Shown here: one piece after another, positions 9,217 through 23,000 of the stretch
Layout of the letters: the number at the start of each line of letters is the position of its first letter
Position numbering within the stretch: position 1 is the stretch's first letter
DNA from: Tieghemiomyces parasiticus
Taxonomy: Eukaryota > Kickxellomycota > Dimargaritomycetes > Dimargaritales > Dimargaritaceae
Assembly: GCA_027575765.1 (NCBI GenBank)
Contig: JANBPT010000044.1
Location: forward strand, 1-64,000
DNA: 64,000 nucleotides
Direction of reading: 5' to 3'
Notes under the pieces: model-generated
What the model was told of the DNA's origin: nothing
The model's database searches: none
Seen by the model: the letters and a program-made list of their open reading frames with translations, nothing else
Position numbers and translations under genes: made by a program

Positions 9217-10460
9217 GAGGCCCCGTAAAATAAAACCCACCTTAAATCTAAATAGTGGTTATTTGTCATAATGCCCATGATGATGTGCTATTCGGCGAGC
9301 TCTTTCTAGTCAGCTATCAAAGAAAGCTTTAAAACTACTTGTTTGGAGCCTGGCAGGTGTTAATTGCTGGGTGTCCACTACCACATCCCGGGTACTGAAC
9401 TTCTTTCTACGCAGTCGCCGTTTTATACCCCTGAACAGCCGGAAGTCACGATACTTTAGGGCAGAACCGTTGGATGAGGCTGGCAGAAATTTGACTCCGG
9501 AGCCAGAAAAGTAGCCATGGGTGGCTGCAGAACAACGCAGTGGCATACTATTGTGGTAGAGCCAGAGGGGGGGCAACAGCCCAAACCGTCGTGTGTTTTT
9601 ACTCAGGCCTCGAGCATGGATTTCCATTAGAGCATTATGTAGTGATCGGTAGTGACCTTGATATTGGGAGGCTTACCGCTCAGGTATAACGGACCGCGCT
9701 CGGTTAACTAAATCTTCAGCATAATCTTGGATATAGCACGACCACTGCAGGTCTGAATTGAAACAGGGCCCCTATTAGCGCACCATCTCCAACTATTAGG
9801 GCCGGCCAGTGAATCACAAAGGTAACCCCAAATCCTGTCACTAATGACGGAGGAGTCCTGCAGGTAGTCACTGGCCCCCATCGAACTTCACCAGGATATT
9901 GGTGGTTAACCGTACCCTTTGGTGGTGCTGGTTATCGACGAGGTTGCAGAGTATCTGGCGGTCGAAATAACTGTGCAACCTCAGGCCTCTACGCAGAACA
10001 CTGGGTATAGTACTAGGCGAAGGGTGGCAGGTACGGGCTAGTTATTTAACGCCCAGTCAATGACTGTCCTCCAGTAGTTCTTGGGATGGTAGTCTCATAT
10101 AGCTCGTCAATATTGTCTGACGGGTGGCCAGACCGGGGCTCCTCTTCAAACGGGTAATGACCTGTGGAAAAATGAATTTGAGACTTTTTGACAGGGGCAT
10201 ACCTAGGGGCAGCCAAGCCCTGCATGTCTTGTGGTTCAGAAAAAATGTACTCTGACTTTTAGCCCTTGGATCATCAATAATTTGAGGACCCACACATCAA
10301 GGTAGGAATGTTTGGGTATAGTGGAGCATGGGACTTCAGAAATTGGCATAGTGGTAAGGTGAGAAGGTAGGCTGTGTAGTGGGGAATAGTCCGATTTCCA
10401 AATGGTTTCTAGCATTCGATTCCCTGCCTTAGACATTCTTAAGTTTTGTACACAGCATCA
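9217..10460 (-). mobile_element. Degraded mariner-like element, copy C
   Basis: The left end (the element's 3' end) follows a TA at 9,215-9,216 and starts GAGGCCCCGTAAAAT, a decayed version of the family's terminal repeat. The right end is blurred near 10,460, where the minus strand reads TTGATGCTGTGTACAAAAC. Transposase similarity runs through the whole interval in several frames. The total length, about 1.24 kb, is near that of the intact copies. Confidence 0.75.
9245..10330 (-). pseudogene. Mariner transposase pseudogene, copy C
   Basis: Pieces recognisable against the other copies, in order from the N-terminal end (high coordinates), are DVWVLKLLMIQGLK at about 10,280-10,310, RSPGLATRQ and RLPSQELLEDSH at about 10,060-10,160, a GLRLHSYF-like stretch with conserved nucleotides at about 9,960-10,010, YHNSMPLRCSAATH at about 9,520-9,570 (replacing the HHDNA motif), and RDFRLFRGIKRRLRRKKFST at about 9,385-9,450. 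The second catalytic Asp is gone and the frames change repeatedly. This is the oldest-looking copy here and cannot encode active enzyme. Confidence 0.8.
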
Positions 10461-13400
10461 ATGTCCAAGATCGCTAGCTTTTCCAATGCAAAATGTTTCT
10501 GACCACCTATGTATTAGGCACCTGTCCATTAGTTCTTAATAGAGTATTCATCATGCAGCCATTCAACCACTTCACTTGCTCTTTTCTTATCTTGACCTCC
10601 AAATCTCTGCCTACCACAGATATGGGGCTCTCCCTTTTACCACCAGATTGGCCCCCAGTCCCTTCGAATACTACCGACATAAGGCTATAGTCCAGGCCTG
10701 AATCTATAAGCTGTACTGTTTTAAAGGGGCCATGAAGCTATAATACGGACAGCGATGGGCTTGGTTATCTTACTCCTGCGGAACCCTTGAGCCGCCGGAT
10801 GAGATTAGCTATGAAGGGGCTGTGTCGTGTAGCCCGGGTGACCCTGCCCTGTGCATTCATTTGATTAGAGATGTATGCCGAGCCGAGCTGAGCTGATCAC
10901 ATTGGCCGACTATTCTAATAAAGCGTTTAATGGGGGCTAAGAAATCTTAACTATACCGATTAAACAACGAGGCTTGCTGACTCTGGTAAGGCGAGGTGGC
11001 AATCAGCACCGGTTTTCGATAGCACACGTAGAAGGATTGAAGGTTGAATTTAAAAATGGGAATGCTGTATGCTCAACAGTGGGTGCGTTGCACCGTGGCG
11101 TAGACATAAAGAGACGATGGATACGCTTATAATATGTTTGACGCTAGTAGCCTTTGAAACGCATGGTTGATTGGAGGTAAACCTGGGTATACATGACGGT
11201 CGGTTGAAAGAGCTTTGAAGTCGATTGGAAATCTGAGTAACGGGCTATTAGTGAGAAATATGAGACCAACCTATGCCAATCAGGTAAGGCTCTCTAAACA
11301 ACAATGTCTGCAGCGGAGTTTTTGTAAACAAAAAAATAATATTTGGATGACGATAGAGCCAGGACCAGTCGCACTTGGTCAAGTCATTCAGGCCATGCGC
11401 ACGTCTTGATGCGATCTTACTTGGCGACAGTAGGTGAGAGGTTCTCCTGTCCTTAGTAACCAAGGGCAACGCGGTCGATAGTGTGGACCTGCGTGTGGGG
11501 CTGGGGTTCATGGAGGGGGTGAGTCAGCCGACCACGCGAAAGGCGGAAAGGAGGGGAGGGACGAGACGCCAGATGTCTGTAGATTCGTTCCTTAACTTAC
11601 TCAGTAGCCTCCGTTTGAAAAGGTGTCGGTTTTACAGGTAGAGAGGGACCGTCCAGTGGGTAGCCTCGTTTGGCACCTAGATTAAAGCGACTCATTCACG
11701 TCTATAGAGGTGAGGACCTTTTGAAACCATACCACGTATATCGTGTCCAGTGGAGGCGCCTATGACCTTCCGCATGTAACATTTCGTGTAGAAAGGCCGC
11801 CTGGTTTCGTCCTAGTGAATGAGATACCGCGCACTCGACTGCCGTCAAGCCCGACGGAGTAGTTGTTGCCCGCCCGTTACAATAGAAAAATGTTCACTAC
11901 TATGTCGGGTGTGCCTAAGAGTCAGCGACCCCTGGTGACCAGGAAATCCGCAGTGTGCATTACAGTGGATGCTACTGGTGCCGTGGATGAGAAAGGTACG
12001 CGCACACGGTGTGGGAGGTACACGAAGGGGTTTGGGCAAGGGATGTGCGGGTCGGTAAACAAAGCTGCATTCTCCTGATCCCTAGGAGTCTGACCCTTCA
12101 GTAGCCACACGGCATGCTGGTATCCGTCCGGTTAGTTAGTTATGGCCTTATCTGTCTGACTCTCGTCATACGTGGTATGAATCCTGAGATCGAGGGGACT
12201 ACAGGAGGAAAGGGATGAGGGCGCCGTTGTCACGAGCCAGTAAGGGGGGAAAAGGACCACGGTTTACGCGTATAATATCCGGACGATATTCTCGTAGTAT
12301 ATCAGCGGGTAGCTAACTCACTGTACCGTTCCGCGTCGACGGTTCTGTCAATTGGTATCGCTTGCCATAGACAATACGTATTAGTGCCGCCATTCTATTA
12401 TTCAATAATTGCCCTCATATATGCTGGTAACACTTACCGCATAAAGAACGGTACGCGTTGTAACAAGCCTTGATCCCACAGAGAAGTCAGCGGCGGAGTA
12501 GGTTCACAGTGCAGATTACACCACTAGGCCCTCCCCTACAATCCGGACCGGGTAGCCTGCGATCAGTGTAGTGGATGCGTGGCTTAGCATTGGAGTAGGA
12601 CGAATGAGTTTAGGCAACCTTTCGCCATCGGACCGACAACGCAGCATTGTTTATTTGACCGGTCGGGGGTTTACACGCCATAAGCTAGTGGCTATGTGCC
12701 CTCTGATGACCAGGAAGTTTGGGGTTTAACCGAGGCACGTACTCCACATGGTCGGCCGAGAAGTACGACGGCCAATAACCTTACGAAATTGGAACGCCGG
12801 TCTAAAAATTCGCACCGTCTCAGCCGCCCATCTTTACGGGGGCAATGCAACCTGTATGGAATCCACATTATCATCGCCACTTCGGTGCATATGTGAGGCA
12901 GCGGTTGAGGGTGGGGGCCGCTCCTCGCCGGTGTCATCGCTTTTCTCACCTAGCAAAGCATGCTGTATGCCTAAAGCGACGCAAAGCCATCGTTCTTCGT
13001 TATCCTAAGCCACCAGTTAACCGTATATTCCCTGAAACAGTGGACTCCGAGTTGCACTCTGATCTCGTGTAATACGCCAACTATGAGAACAAGGTTATCT
13101 TTTGCAGGTACTCATAGAGCTACCAGGCTACATGAATATAGGTTCCAGGCGATCGGATGCCCCACCAGGGTAGTCGAACTACAGCCCAATGCGACGTCGG
13201 GGGGTTCCATCGCTTCAGCCTTGCATACTGGACCTGTGATGAAGTCGGCGACCAGGATTCTAGATGAGGTGTGGCGGTAGCTGTTCGTCCCACCGGATGG
13301 CTAATGGTATATTGTCCCTCGGCAGGTCAAATTATTATCATTCACGGCTGCCACTGAGTACTTGCACGGCACAGCTACTGAAGTACCCCTCGCCTACCTA

Positions 13401-16400
13401 GTAATTCGCCAGATGAGTTACCATGTACTAAGTGCCCTCGAAACCGTACAGTAGAGCGTAATAAATGAACCATTACGTTTCGCGCCAGCCGTATAGCTCA
13501 TGAATCCGCCCTCCAATGTACGGCTTGCGGAGACCTGCTCCGAATACTACGTCTGCCAGAGAGGCCGAATGGCAAAGTGTACCAATTGAGAATGGGCGTG
13601 GAGACTGGGGATAGCCGGCCGTATATGGCAGTCAGTCACGGGTCTGGTTCGTTTACAGTAGTGAAAATCGTCATGGATAGCGAGGTCAGGTGGTTTTTCT
13701 ATTGCGATTGGGCGTTTTGTGTATGTTTAGAGTGCTATAGAACGCCCCGATCGGCAGCGTCTGACTGGATTACCCACCCACTAAATACCAAGCATATGTA
13801 GTGGTGAGGATAACGTCTACCGTAAATGGGACTGAGATACTGTGTTAAATCAGCGGCCACCTGGGTTGCCTGCTAGGCCGGAGTAGGGTGGGGGGAGGGT
13901 ATTCCCACCCCCCTGTTAATCCATAACGTATTTTGAAGGCGGAATTCAAGTTATACACCTCATTGACTCCGCATAATCTGCTTAGGATGACAGACTAGTA
14001 TGTGAGATGGTCGGGCCGTCGTTCGCTGCTTCAATCATCAACTCAACTGGGTGGCTTAGGCAAATGGTCGGCTATAGCATCATCGAGCGCCAGTAACATA
14101 AAACGGCGGCGGGTGCAGTTTAACTACGTCCCCTCTCAGCTTAGGCTTCCTCACATGGGCAAAAAGCGGGGTATCGAAGACGCTGGCTGCCATAAACATA
14201 CCGGGCATGAAATCACTAGCGTAGACTTCGGGCGAGGGAGGTGGCCATAATCAGCCCTCTATGAGGGTGGCGGAGGTAAGTGAACGACAATCATATTTTG
14301 ACAGATGATTGGCGCCCCATCGACCGCTCCCCACTTCCTATTTACCGTTGCCCGGCTAGTCGCCCCCAGGCCAGGAATGTTACCCTCTTTTTCAGAGAGC
14401 CACCAACAGTACTCATTATGTTAATCCCGTTAGTTATTTCTCTGTTTGTTAGGAAAGTATAGGCCACCTATTAACTCCAAAGTCTCACTGCCACGGTCGC
14501 CGTGGCACTCCCTGTCACTTTCGTTCTCTATCCCGGCTACCATGGTATTTCATATATTAATTCATCCCCCACACTATTACCTCGCATTCTACACTATCAA
14601 ATGAAACGAGCTACTTTGACACGACGCTGTTTGTAATAAGATCTAACCCTAAAGGGGCACATACACAGGGATACAGGCAGTTTGCAAGGACGTCACTGCC
14701 CCTCCCCTCACGTGAACGACTAAATACGTGGGTGGGGAGGGAGGAAGAGGAGGAAGTGTCAGTTTTTTAACGCCGCCTAATAGCTGCGACTCGCATGTGT
14801 GTGTAGCAAGGTTGTCTTACGTCCAGCTTGAAACGATACTGAGTGGAGAAAGTGCGGTTCGAACGGCAATGTAAGGACGGAATGGGTGGGGAGGCAGGTG
14901 GGCTAAGAAAGAGGATCGGTTCGTTTTAAATCAGGCATAACAGTAGCGTTTGGCAGCTTTGGTGGGGCCAGTTGGCAGGTGTGTGAGGAGGTACATTTGA
15001 CTGTTGCGTACACTTAGCCTTCCACTTCCTCCCTATAAAAAGCGGGGTGGTGGAGATGGATCCGTGACTAGGACTGATCACTAGATAAATGACTTGCAGT
15101 CATATACCCTAATCAGAGCCTGGCGAATAGAAACGAAAACAATGACGCGTTAATGAAGGACAGGAGGTATCAAACACGGTTAATCCGACCAGTATTTAAT
15201 ATGGTGTATAAATAAAAGGAGGGGGGAGGTACCTGCCTTATGAATCCCTAAATTCAGCCGCCCACTAACTGATCGGGTGGGAAAAAAGTGGGACTGGTCG
15301 TTGGCTTGACAAAAGTGAAAGGTCAGAATTGGTTAGTTAACCCATATCTTTATACCTTGTAATACCCCATTCGAAGTAAAACCGCCTCACGGCTATGCTG
15401 CTAAAGGCAGTATCCCAGGTCACTCGCCTCCCTCCAGCGTAGGGAAGCGAGAAAAGTAAGAGATGGTGGGGGGGGTCTCGTCGGTACCACTGTCCGATGT
15501 ACCCTACCCGCACCTAACTTGCCCACCTTCCACCATTTCAGGACCCGCCTACGGCGTCCATAGTCCACTCCCCCGTTAAGACCATGTCGATCTGTCGATG
15601 CAACCTCCATTATTCCTAAAACGCAATACTAATTTGAAGGACGGAGTGTGTAGGGCCAATCCTTGCAAAGTCAAGTCAAGTTGATACAGTGAATGATGTA
15701 TCTGGTAAGGTGGAACAGAGGTGTGTAGGTTGGCGGATTATGGATAACGCTGGATCGGCACTCCATTGGCATGCGTTACCTGGTCTACTCCCCCCCGTAC
15801 GCTCGCAGCAAGCGGCTTTATGAAGTCTACTCGACTGAAGCACCAAACAGTGTTGACTGCTTACCAAATACAATCATGACAAGCTGCACTTGGGCAGGTG
15901 GTCCGTCATGTCAAACGGCCAGGTTGATTTTAACTGTCAGTATGGACAGGAAGGTTCTCCTCACTCGACATACTACTACTAGTTGGAGAGTTATGGACGT
16001 GAAGCTGGGCGTCTCAGTCAAATATCTGATCCGCACTTTCACCTGCTTCAGCTTAAACACCTGCTGCGATATCTAAATACTTTGATTGTCTCTCCCACCG
16101 ACCTCCAACATAAGACTATTCCTTAGTGCATAGGGACAAATAGGGGACACGGCCCATGTCACACTCTCGCCTGTCTAGAATCCCAAGTGCCCTCGATACT
16201 CAGAATAGGCACCTCCGAATTTGAGTACACAAAATAATCAATGTCGAAGTATCCACAGGGACCTGGTGTCGGAAGTCGGTATACAACCCCAATGTTATGC
16301 GTTTCGGGTAATCAGCCGTGTACACTCGGAACAGCATCAGGTGGGGAGGCACTTACAAATACCACCATAATTTGACGGCCACAGACCTGCGATGTGTGGA

Positions 16401-16649
16401 CCCGCAGGTTCTCATTAATATAGACAAAACATAAACATTGACTTCTGCGGAAAGGTTTCCTTCCCACGGAGGAGAGGTAGAAATGGACGAAGACCGAAGA
16501 ATGTGGTCAGAATGCGCAACGCTTCATCACGACACGTCAACCTTCCGTCCTTCCAATTCCCAGCTCCTTCCTAAAACCGGAGTTTTCTAATCTAGGGCTC
16601 GGAAAAATCTGGCATGGGACGGAAACGATGGCGAGGAGAGAGGGAGAGA

Positions 16650-16676
16650 GGGGGGTGGGGAAGGAAAGGGAAGGGG
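16650..16676 (+). other. G-quadruplex-prone tract
   Basis: Four runs of three or more G (six, four, three and four) occur within 27 bases with short A-rich loops. This satisfies the usual intramolecular quadruplex pattern. No gene is adjacent. Confidence 0.55.
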
Positions 16677-18842
16677 TCACTTAACGTAGTCAATTTCGAC
16701 GGCACTAATTATCCACACGGAAGGCAAGCGTGTATTCATAACACAATGTCACTCGCCATTAGCGATATGGCGGTCAGAAAGGCGAGTTGAAATGGAGTGA
16801 GGACACTTGGGAATATCTTGAACGAGTATGGGGTGACTATCCCTGGGCCATAGACACAACTCTGACGACCCACACTAGATCGTTATGGGCCGAAGGTCTA
16901 TCCTGTAACAGGAGCAAGGACGTTGTTTGAGACTGCTAACTTTCCACCGTTTAGTAGGTCGCCCTAGTCGATCGGGCTATGGGTTGTACACCGGTTCATG
17001 GCAGCTACCGACGAACGATCATGTATACCCCCAGGACGACGATGGTTACCCACAAGATGCCAGATGAAGGGTTGCGATCCCCTCTTTTTTCCCTTGGACC
17101 TTGGGGGGGGGTTTACGGCCTACCCCTGTTCCCAGCCATCACCTGGCTCCCATCGGGCCGTTGGCGTATAAGTGGCTGAACGAGATGTACGTTCTGATCC
17201 TGGTCTCGGTTGGTTTCACCGCGGCCCATCCTGCATTTGTTCCATCGGTCAATTACGCGAGCGGTGTGGATGAGGGCGCAGTCGCGAGTGGATCTTCTGT
17301 TCCCCTCTCGTATTCTCTGTATTGTCAACATTGGGATGGCGGTTGATGACAGCAAGCCATAGGTCCCCATAGAAATATAGCCGGTCGTTCGATCGAGTAG
17401 CTTATTGTTGTATGATAGAGAGGTACAAGTAACCCTCAGTCTGCATGCGAAATCATGGGGATAACGAAGTGCAGGGAGAGTGGCGGAGAGATTGAAAGAA
17501 TTATAGAGTCGTTTATGTCTTGTTGCTAAGGTCCCTGGCCAAACCAATGAGTGCGGTATCGTACGTCCTACTGCAAGGCCGCTGCCCGCCTACCCTTACC
17601 AATTGGACCAGCCGTTCAGACATGCCCATTCATAACAACTTCTGTCCCTCCACCGTGTGGTCTTCGTCACACCTCGCCCCCCCTTCCCTATCTGTTTTCA
17701 GCTATACCTGCTGTTCTATACCAAGCTCGCCATAGCTTCACTCTTTTTTTTATCCGCCCCTCCCTCTTCGATCTGCAGTATTACGTCTGGGTCACCTGGA
17801 GTGGAGAACGGAGAGGGAGATGGACTATCCTCCCTTGGCTGCATGTTTTGGCGCAGGGCTTTACTGTGTACCTGCTGAGTCTCAAAAGCAAAAACTTCCA
17901 TTCTACAAGAGTACATCAAAAACCCGTCAAAGGAAGAAGGGGGGAAACTGATTAAGGTCAGCGGCCAGGGGAGGAGGAGGGGAAGGTGCCAACTCGGCAG
18001 CACATCCGACTAGAGAATGGGCGTGCAGTGAGGTGGGGATGGCCCACTGGGATAGTCGGGGTGATGAAAAGGCCGGGGAAGCGGTAACCAATAGCTATAG
18101 AATGGACCAACGCAAATGCAATCACCAGTGTAAGGCCGTAGATAGATTTACACGATATTTAATGGTAATACTGGTGCGGATAGGTCGGGGAAGGGGTGCA
18201 GCAGAAGAGTTAGAGCTGGGCTGAAATGTGGGGTCGACGACTAAATCTACAATTACCACTAAGTATAGATGCATATGAGGTACTTTGTCATATTAGGAGG
18301 GTTAGCTACTGCGCGGATACGGCGTGGGTATGTCATAACTACGCTGTTGACTGTTGGCAGACCGGCTTGATCGTCCAAGTTTCGATGTAACCATAGTTCC
18401 GCTGCTCGAGTCGGGCGGAGGGATGCGAGTTAGGGCAGGTGAGGGCCACGGATACCCGAACCCGAATCTCACCGAGCCTACCCGTCATGATTGTTCACCC
18501 TCCCTACCTTTTCATCCCCCCTTCTCCGCTTCCGCTATTGTAGGCAACTCCAACAGCCAATAGTATTGGGTAGTAGTAACTAAAGAGTACAGGTGGAACG
18601 CGTGGAGCGTACTCCGACTGTCAAGGACTGTATGGCCGACGCCGCTGTCCCTTGAGTTGGGCACGGGTGAATGCAGGGCCTGCCATTTTGACGAATGCGG
18701 CGGAGGACAGCGTATTGGTCGGGCTGTTGGTGGCGATAATTGGAAGAGACCTTACTTGACAGGCTGGAAAGCTAGTGGGATTCGATGGCTGTGCTACAAG
18801 ATAAAACAAGGGCGACGCGAATGACCAAGGTGAGGACATTAT

Positions 18843-18874
18843 GGGGAGGGGGATGTGGAGAGTGGGGATGGGGG
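18843..18874 (+). other. G-quadruplex-prone tract
   Basis: Runs of four, five, four and five G fall within 32 bases, with one loop of about 11 bases. It fits a slightly relaxed quadruplex pattern and lies inside the gene desert. Confidence 0.5.
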
Positions 18875-21800
18875 TACCCGATAGAAGAAGCGAGGGGTGT
18901 CCATTGGGCGCAAGCTTGGAAATATCACAAATTGAGTATGGACGGCGGTGCAGTTCGTCGCAAAGGGAATAGGAGCAGGTCGACTCACTGGAGACACGAA
19001 ATGGGAAATGTATGATCTGTATTTTTGGTCCTTACGGATCCCATTTGCAGATACCACTGCTGGAATCCCCACCCCGTGGTATAATCAATTTGTACCCACC
19101 GCCGACAATCGGTCTCTAGCGACCTCGTTTCAGTAATGCTAAAACGTGCTTATAATACTGGAATTCTTTCCCCACATCGGGGTCTTCATTCTTCGGCCGT
19201 CCGTTCCTAGATAGACCTTCCGAAGTGCCATCCGTGATGAAGAATCCTTACACTTGACTTGTCCATTCAAACTGGGACAGTCAGGTCCAGTAAAATGGAT
19301 AGACTTAGTTTAGATGCAACCAATCCCACTTTCTCCTTTCCTTTTACGCGTCTCGAAAAAAAAAGGCAATGCCCCCCCTCATTTGTACTAATTTTAAATT
19401 ATTATGACCATTTATCTCACCAGGCCAAGGCTGAATGTGGCAGGAAAATAAAGCAAAAGGAACATGAGAGTGCGGTTGAACTTCGTGAGAGAAGGTGACG
19501 ATGAGAGGCAAAAGGGCAGCAAGGTTAGTAGCTGGTTGAGTAGGCCAGTGTACCTAGTGAAGGGGAATGTCTCACAACAAAGCTTTGTCTTCCATTTAGA
19601 GCGCAGGAATTTCGGATAGGTAGGCGATGTGTGCCGCGCGCCTGGCTTCGGGAGAGGAATATCTCGGCCGTATGGGCAACGGATTGTGCGTCATCGATAG
19701 ACGGGCCATGTCTACTAAGGCGATTGGTAATGGGAGTGCAGTCATGGCTATCGGCCAAGCCCTTCTGTATCTACCTTAAGGCCACGGGTTCTCAGTGGGG
19801 TAAGAACGCAGACCGGTCAACCGTTGGGTAAGCTGTACCCTTAGTAGTATCATTATTGGCTCTTGTGGGATGTGATGTGTGCTTGGACCTTGGCACGGCA
19901 GCGGCGGCTGAGTTATATTGCCTAATCTACTGTGCGCTCTCCATAAATAATTTGGTCTCGAGGTCGGCCACGAGTAGGGGGGACACCTTGCTTCTGCAGG
20001 GAGGTGCGACTGGCGATGGTGGTAGGCTGACAGGTTTTTGGCCCCAGTCCGATGTTTCCTGCATTGCTTACGATCTTAGGCCTACCATGACGAGCGATAA
20101 AAATCGGAAGCACACCTTAGAATAGCCGGGACGACGGATGACCACAATAATTTAATAACTATAGAGTTACGCCAATCTGCTTGAAAGTCTTGTCGGAAAA
20201 AATAAGCGGGGGATGGAGGGTTGGTGAGATGAGACGGCACGTGGTTAACCCCTATCTGTTTCGCGTAAGGTGGTCAAAGGTGAAGTAAGCCATCCCCTCC
20301 CACGTGTCTAGCGGTCTGGTAGGATCGCGGTTGGCAATCGCGTCGATAACTGTCACCACACGGGCATCCTCGGCCCATCCACCGATCTGTGGCCAGAGTC
20401 TTTTATTATCAGCTATCAAGATTATGTTCTACTCCACTGAGATTCGGGGCGCACCCGATCCTACCCTAGGTAGTCTCAACGAAGGACTATGTATAAACCT
20501 TAGACGTATATCGATGAATGGGTCTGGGCTAAATTATAGCGCTGCTGGTGTCCATTTTTGATATATTGTTTTGAGGTTAACAGTGGTACGACGGTTCGGC
20601 ATTTCTATTAGGAAAGTGGAGGTAGGGGTATCAGACCACTATTACAGCAACCAGTGTTGACCAGCGGCGCTGTATACAACGGGGAATTAAAGGGGGGGAC
20701 ATTACAAACGCGGCGCGACGTATAGTAAATGAGGTAGAAGCCGCCGCGATGACGGATATATCATGGGAGGGGGGGTAGCACAATTGGGGCACGAATGAAG
20801 AACGAGTAACGTGGCAAGGGGGAATGAGGTATGGTTTTGAGGAATCGAAGGCTAGTAAGTAGTTAGCCACCAGTTAACTATGCGAACTGTTACTGCCCCT
20901 ACCCCGCCCCCATTTTTCTCCGAATGACCACCTCTTACTCCTTCCTTGCCGTCACACTTTCGGCCGGCTGTCTCGCAACTATTTTTATTATTATTTGCCC
21001 ACTTCCCCCTCCCCTTTCGGTCTCACCAATCCACAGTATACACTCGTAGGCTGGATGTCACTCATCCGCCTGCCAGCGGTTGACCATCCGAACACTCACA
21101 CAGCTTAAGTCTTTGGATGCCAACCACCCCATCAGAAATGATCGAGGCAGGTGGTAACTCCACCATCCATATCCTCCCCCCGCGGGCGATCTAGGGGGGA
21201 AAAGGGCGCACCCTCCTCGTGTGTACATGTGCGAGCAGGTCTATCTGTACGTTAAGGAGGATGGGATCTTCGCTACACGAATCGCCACGACGCTGATTGT
21301 TCCTCACCGTTCGGCTGATCCAACCCAAGGTGCACCGATGCGCCGTGAAGATGTGATGGCCTAACTCTTCTAGCCCCCCTCTATTCTCAGCCATTCAATG
21401 TGGTTATGGGGGATATCGTTGCTAATAACCCGGTCATCTCGCCAGTTAAAATGCAGGTTAAAGTGGTGCGATGTTTAGCACTCATGATGAGTCGTATACC
21501 CGCCCCTTACAACTGGCTGCCTACTTAATTCATTAGCGTTCGATACCGACACGCAGCGGTGACTGGTAGCTAGGCCATATCCCTTTGCTCATCGTCATCA
21601 AGGTCGTTTACCTAGTGTGCGTCAGATCCAAGGTACAGCATCATCGTTCGCACTCTTTCCCCCTCCGCCCATCCCTCTCTCTAGTGTGTGTATATTACTC
21701 CAATATACACCACAGGGATGTACCAAGCCGATCACCCGCTGGCGCGACTGTCCCAAGTTGACAGGAAGGAGAGCGGCACATCATCACTTCACTGTCACAT

Positions 21801-23000
21801 ATTACTTGGCTGCACTGTATTAGCTATCTGGTCATGCTTGTGACAGTCCCTTTCAAAGAAGTACCGTGGGCTGTTTATAGATTCGACGATGTATCTCGGT
21901 AACGGCCCCCCTTCACCACCACCGGATGAACTCGAGATCAGAAAGGTGGTTCTAGAGTAAGCTCCGGTCGTTTAGGAGTGACAGTGGACGGGCAGGTAGG
22001 CTCATTATTCCCTTTACCTCCGTCCGCCCCCCTTCCCTGCTACTATTTCCACCGCGCCATCTACATCTATCGGCCTGCGTATTTAATTGCATTGGCTCAT
22101 CTAATCGGTGGATTGTACGCCGATGCTCTACTCGACCATCCGCCCTTCCCGTTCTGCATTCCGAGCTTCTCTGCCGCCTAAGAATACGTACATACCCACA
22201 CAAACATGGAAGGCGGGGCGAAGGATCCGATCCCGCCTTGGCATCTACCTTCGCGGTGACTGTGAAGGGTCCAATATTAAAAAATTCCACATCACAGCCA
22301 GTCCTCACTTTGGTAGCCTTTGGTGGGGTTTAAGCTCTAAGCCCACCGGAATAGCACTGTTTCCCTTTACCGACCCTAATATTCATTGGCCACCGTAGGC
22401 GCTCGTACCCCTCGTCGCGATTCCAGTACTGCCCCACCCACGTTGCCCCCTTTCATGTATTTTTCACTGACGGGCCCGATGACCGTATCATCTCCGGCAT
22501 TTCTTTTACACCATGGCAGAACCAGTTGGGGTGTGACAGAGCCCATGGCCAGACTCCCTGATTTGAAATATATTCTGGCTACCCCCGTACCTACCAAGTA
22601 GACGGACTCATACCACGTAGGCACGCGATGACATCCGTATGTGACCAAGGTATGGCGCGCAATGGCGAGGTCCCATGGTCGGATACCGAGGGCGACAGTG
22701 TGGGGATGGGTAGCAGAAGGAAGAAAGTTGGCGGTTATGTGGGACGGCAAGGTAGCGGAGATTGAACTTGGCGTAGGGCAAACCCCGTGGTAGCTGGAGG
22801 TGGGGTAGGGTTGACCTCAGACGTTTTCACCGACCCCTTCACACCAAAAGGAATACATCTGATTGCCTATTCCATCAACCATTATGATTAGACCGTATAT
22901 CAGGCACAGGGACCAGCCGGGCGGGGAATCCCAGGTAAAGAAGAGTAAGTGGGGCGCCCGAAGTGGTCGAGTGGGGACAAGTGGGAGAAGGCCTTGGCTG

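Larger units (their letters stand above)
10461..23000. other. Gene desert
   Basis: No frame exceeds about 145 codons, and none shows a family signature, a codon bias or a spliceable series of exons that I can support on either strand. CG dinucleotides are common, unlike the repeat block to the left, so this is not CG-decayed repeat DNA. Purine-rich patches on the + strand occur at about 14,700-14,920, 16,620-16,680, 18,830-18,900 and 20,750-20,840. I found no tRNA, long repeat or transposon. Confidence 0.5.

Noticed and set aside
10590..10720. Short matches to mariner coding sequence (GTCCAGGCCTGA and neighbours)
   Set aside because: Too short and not collinear with the transposase; probably chance or an untraceable fragment.
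14850..14875. GGTTCGAAC resembling a tRNA T-loop (B box)
   Set aside because: No matching A box, acceptor stem or cloverleaf can be built around it.
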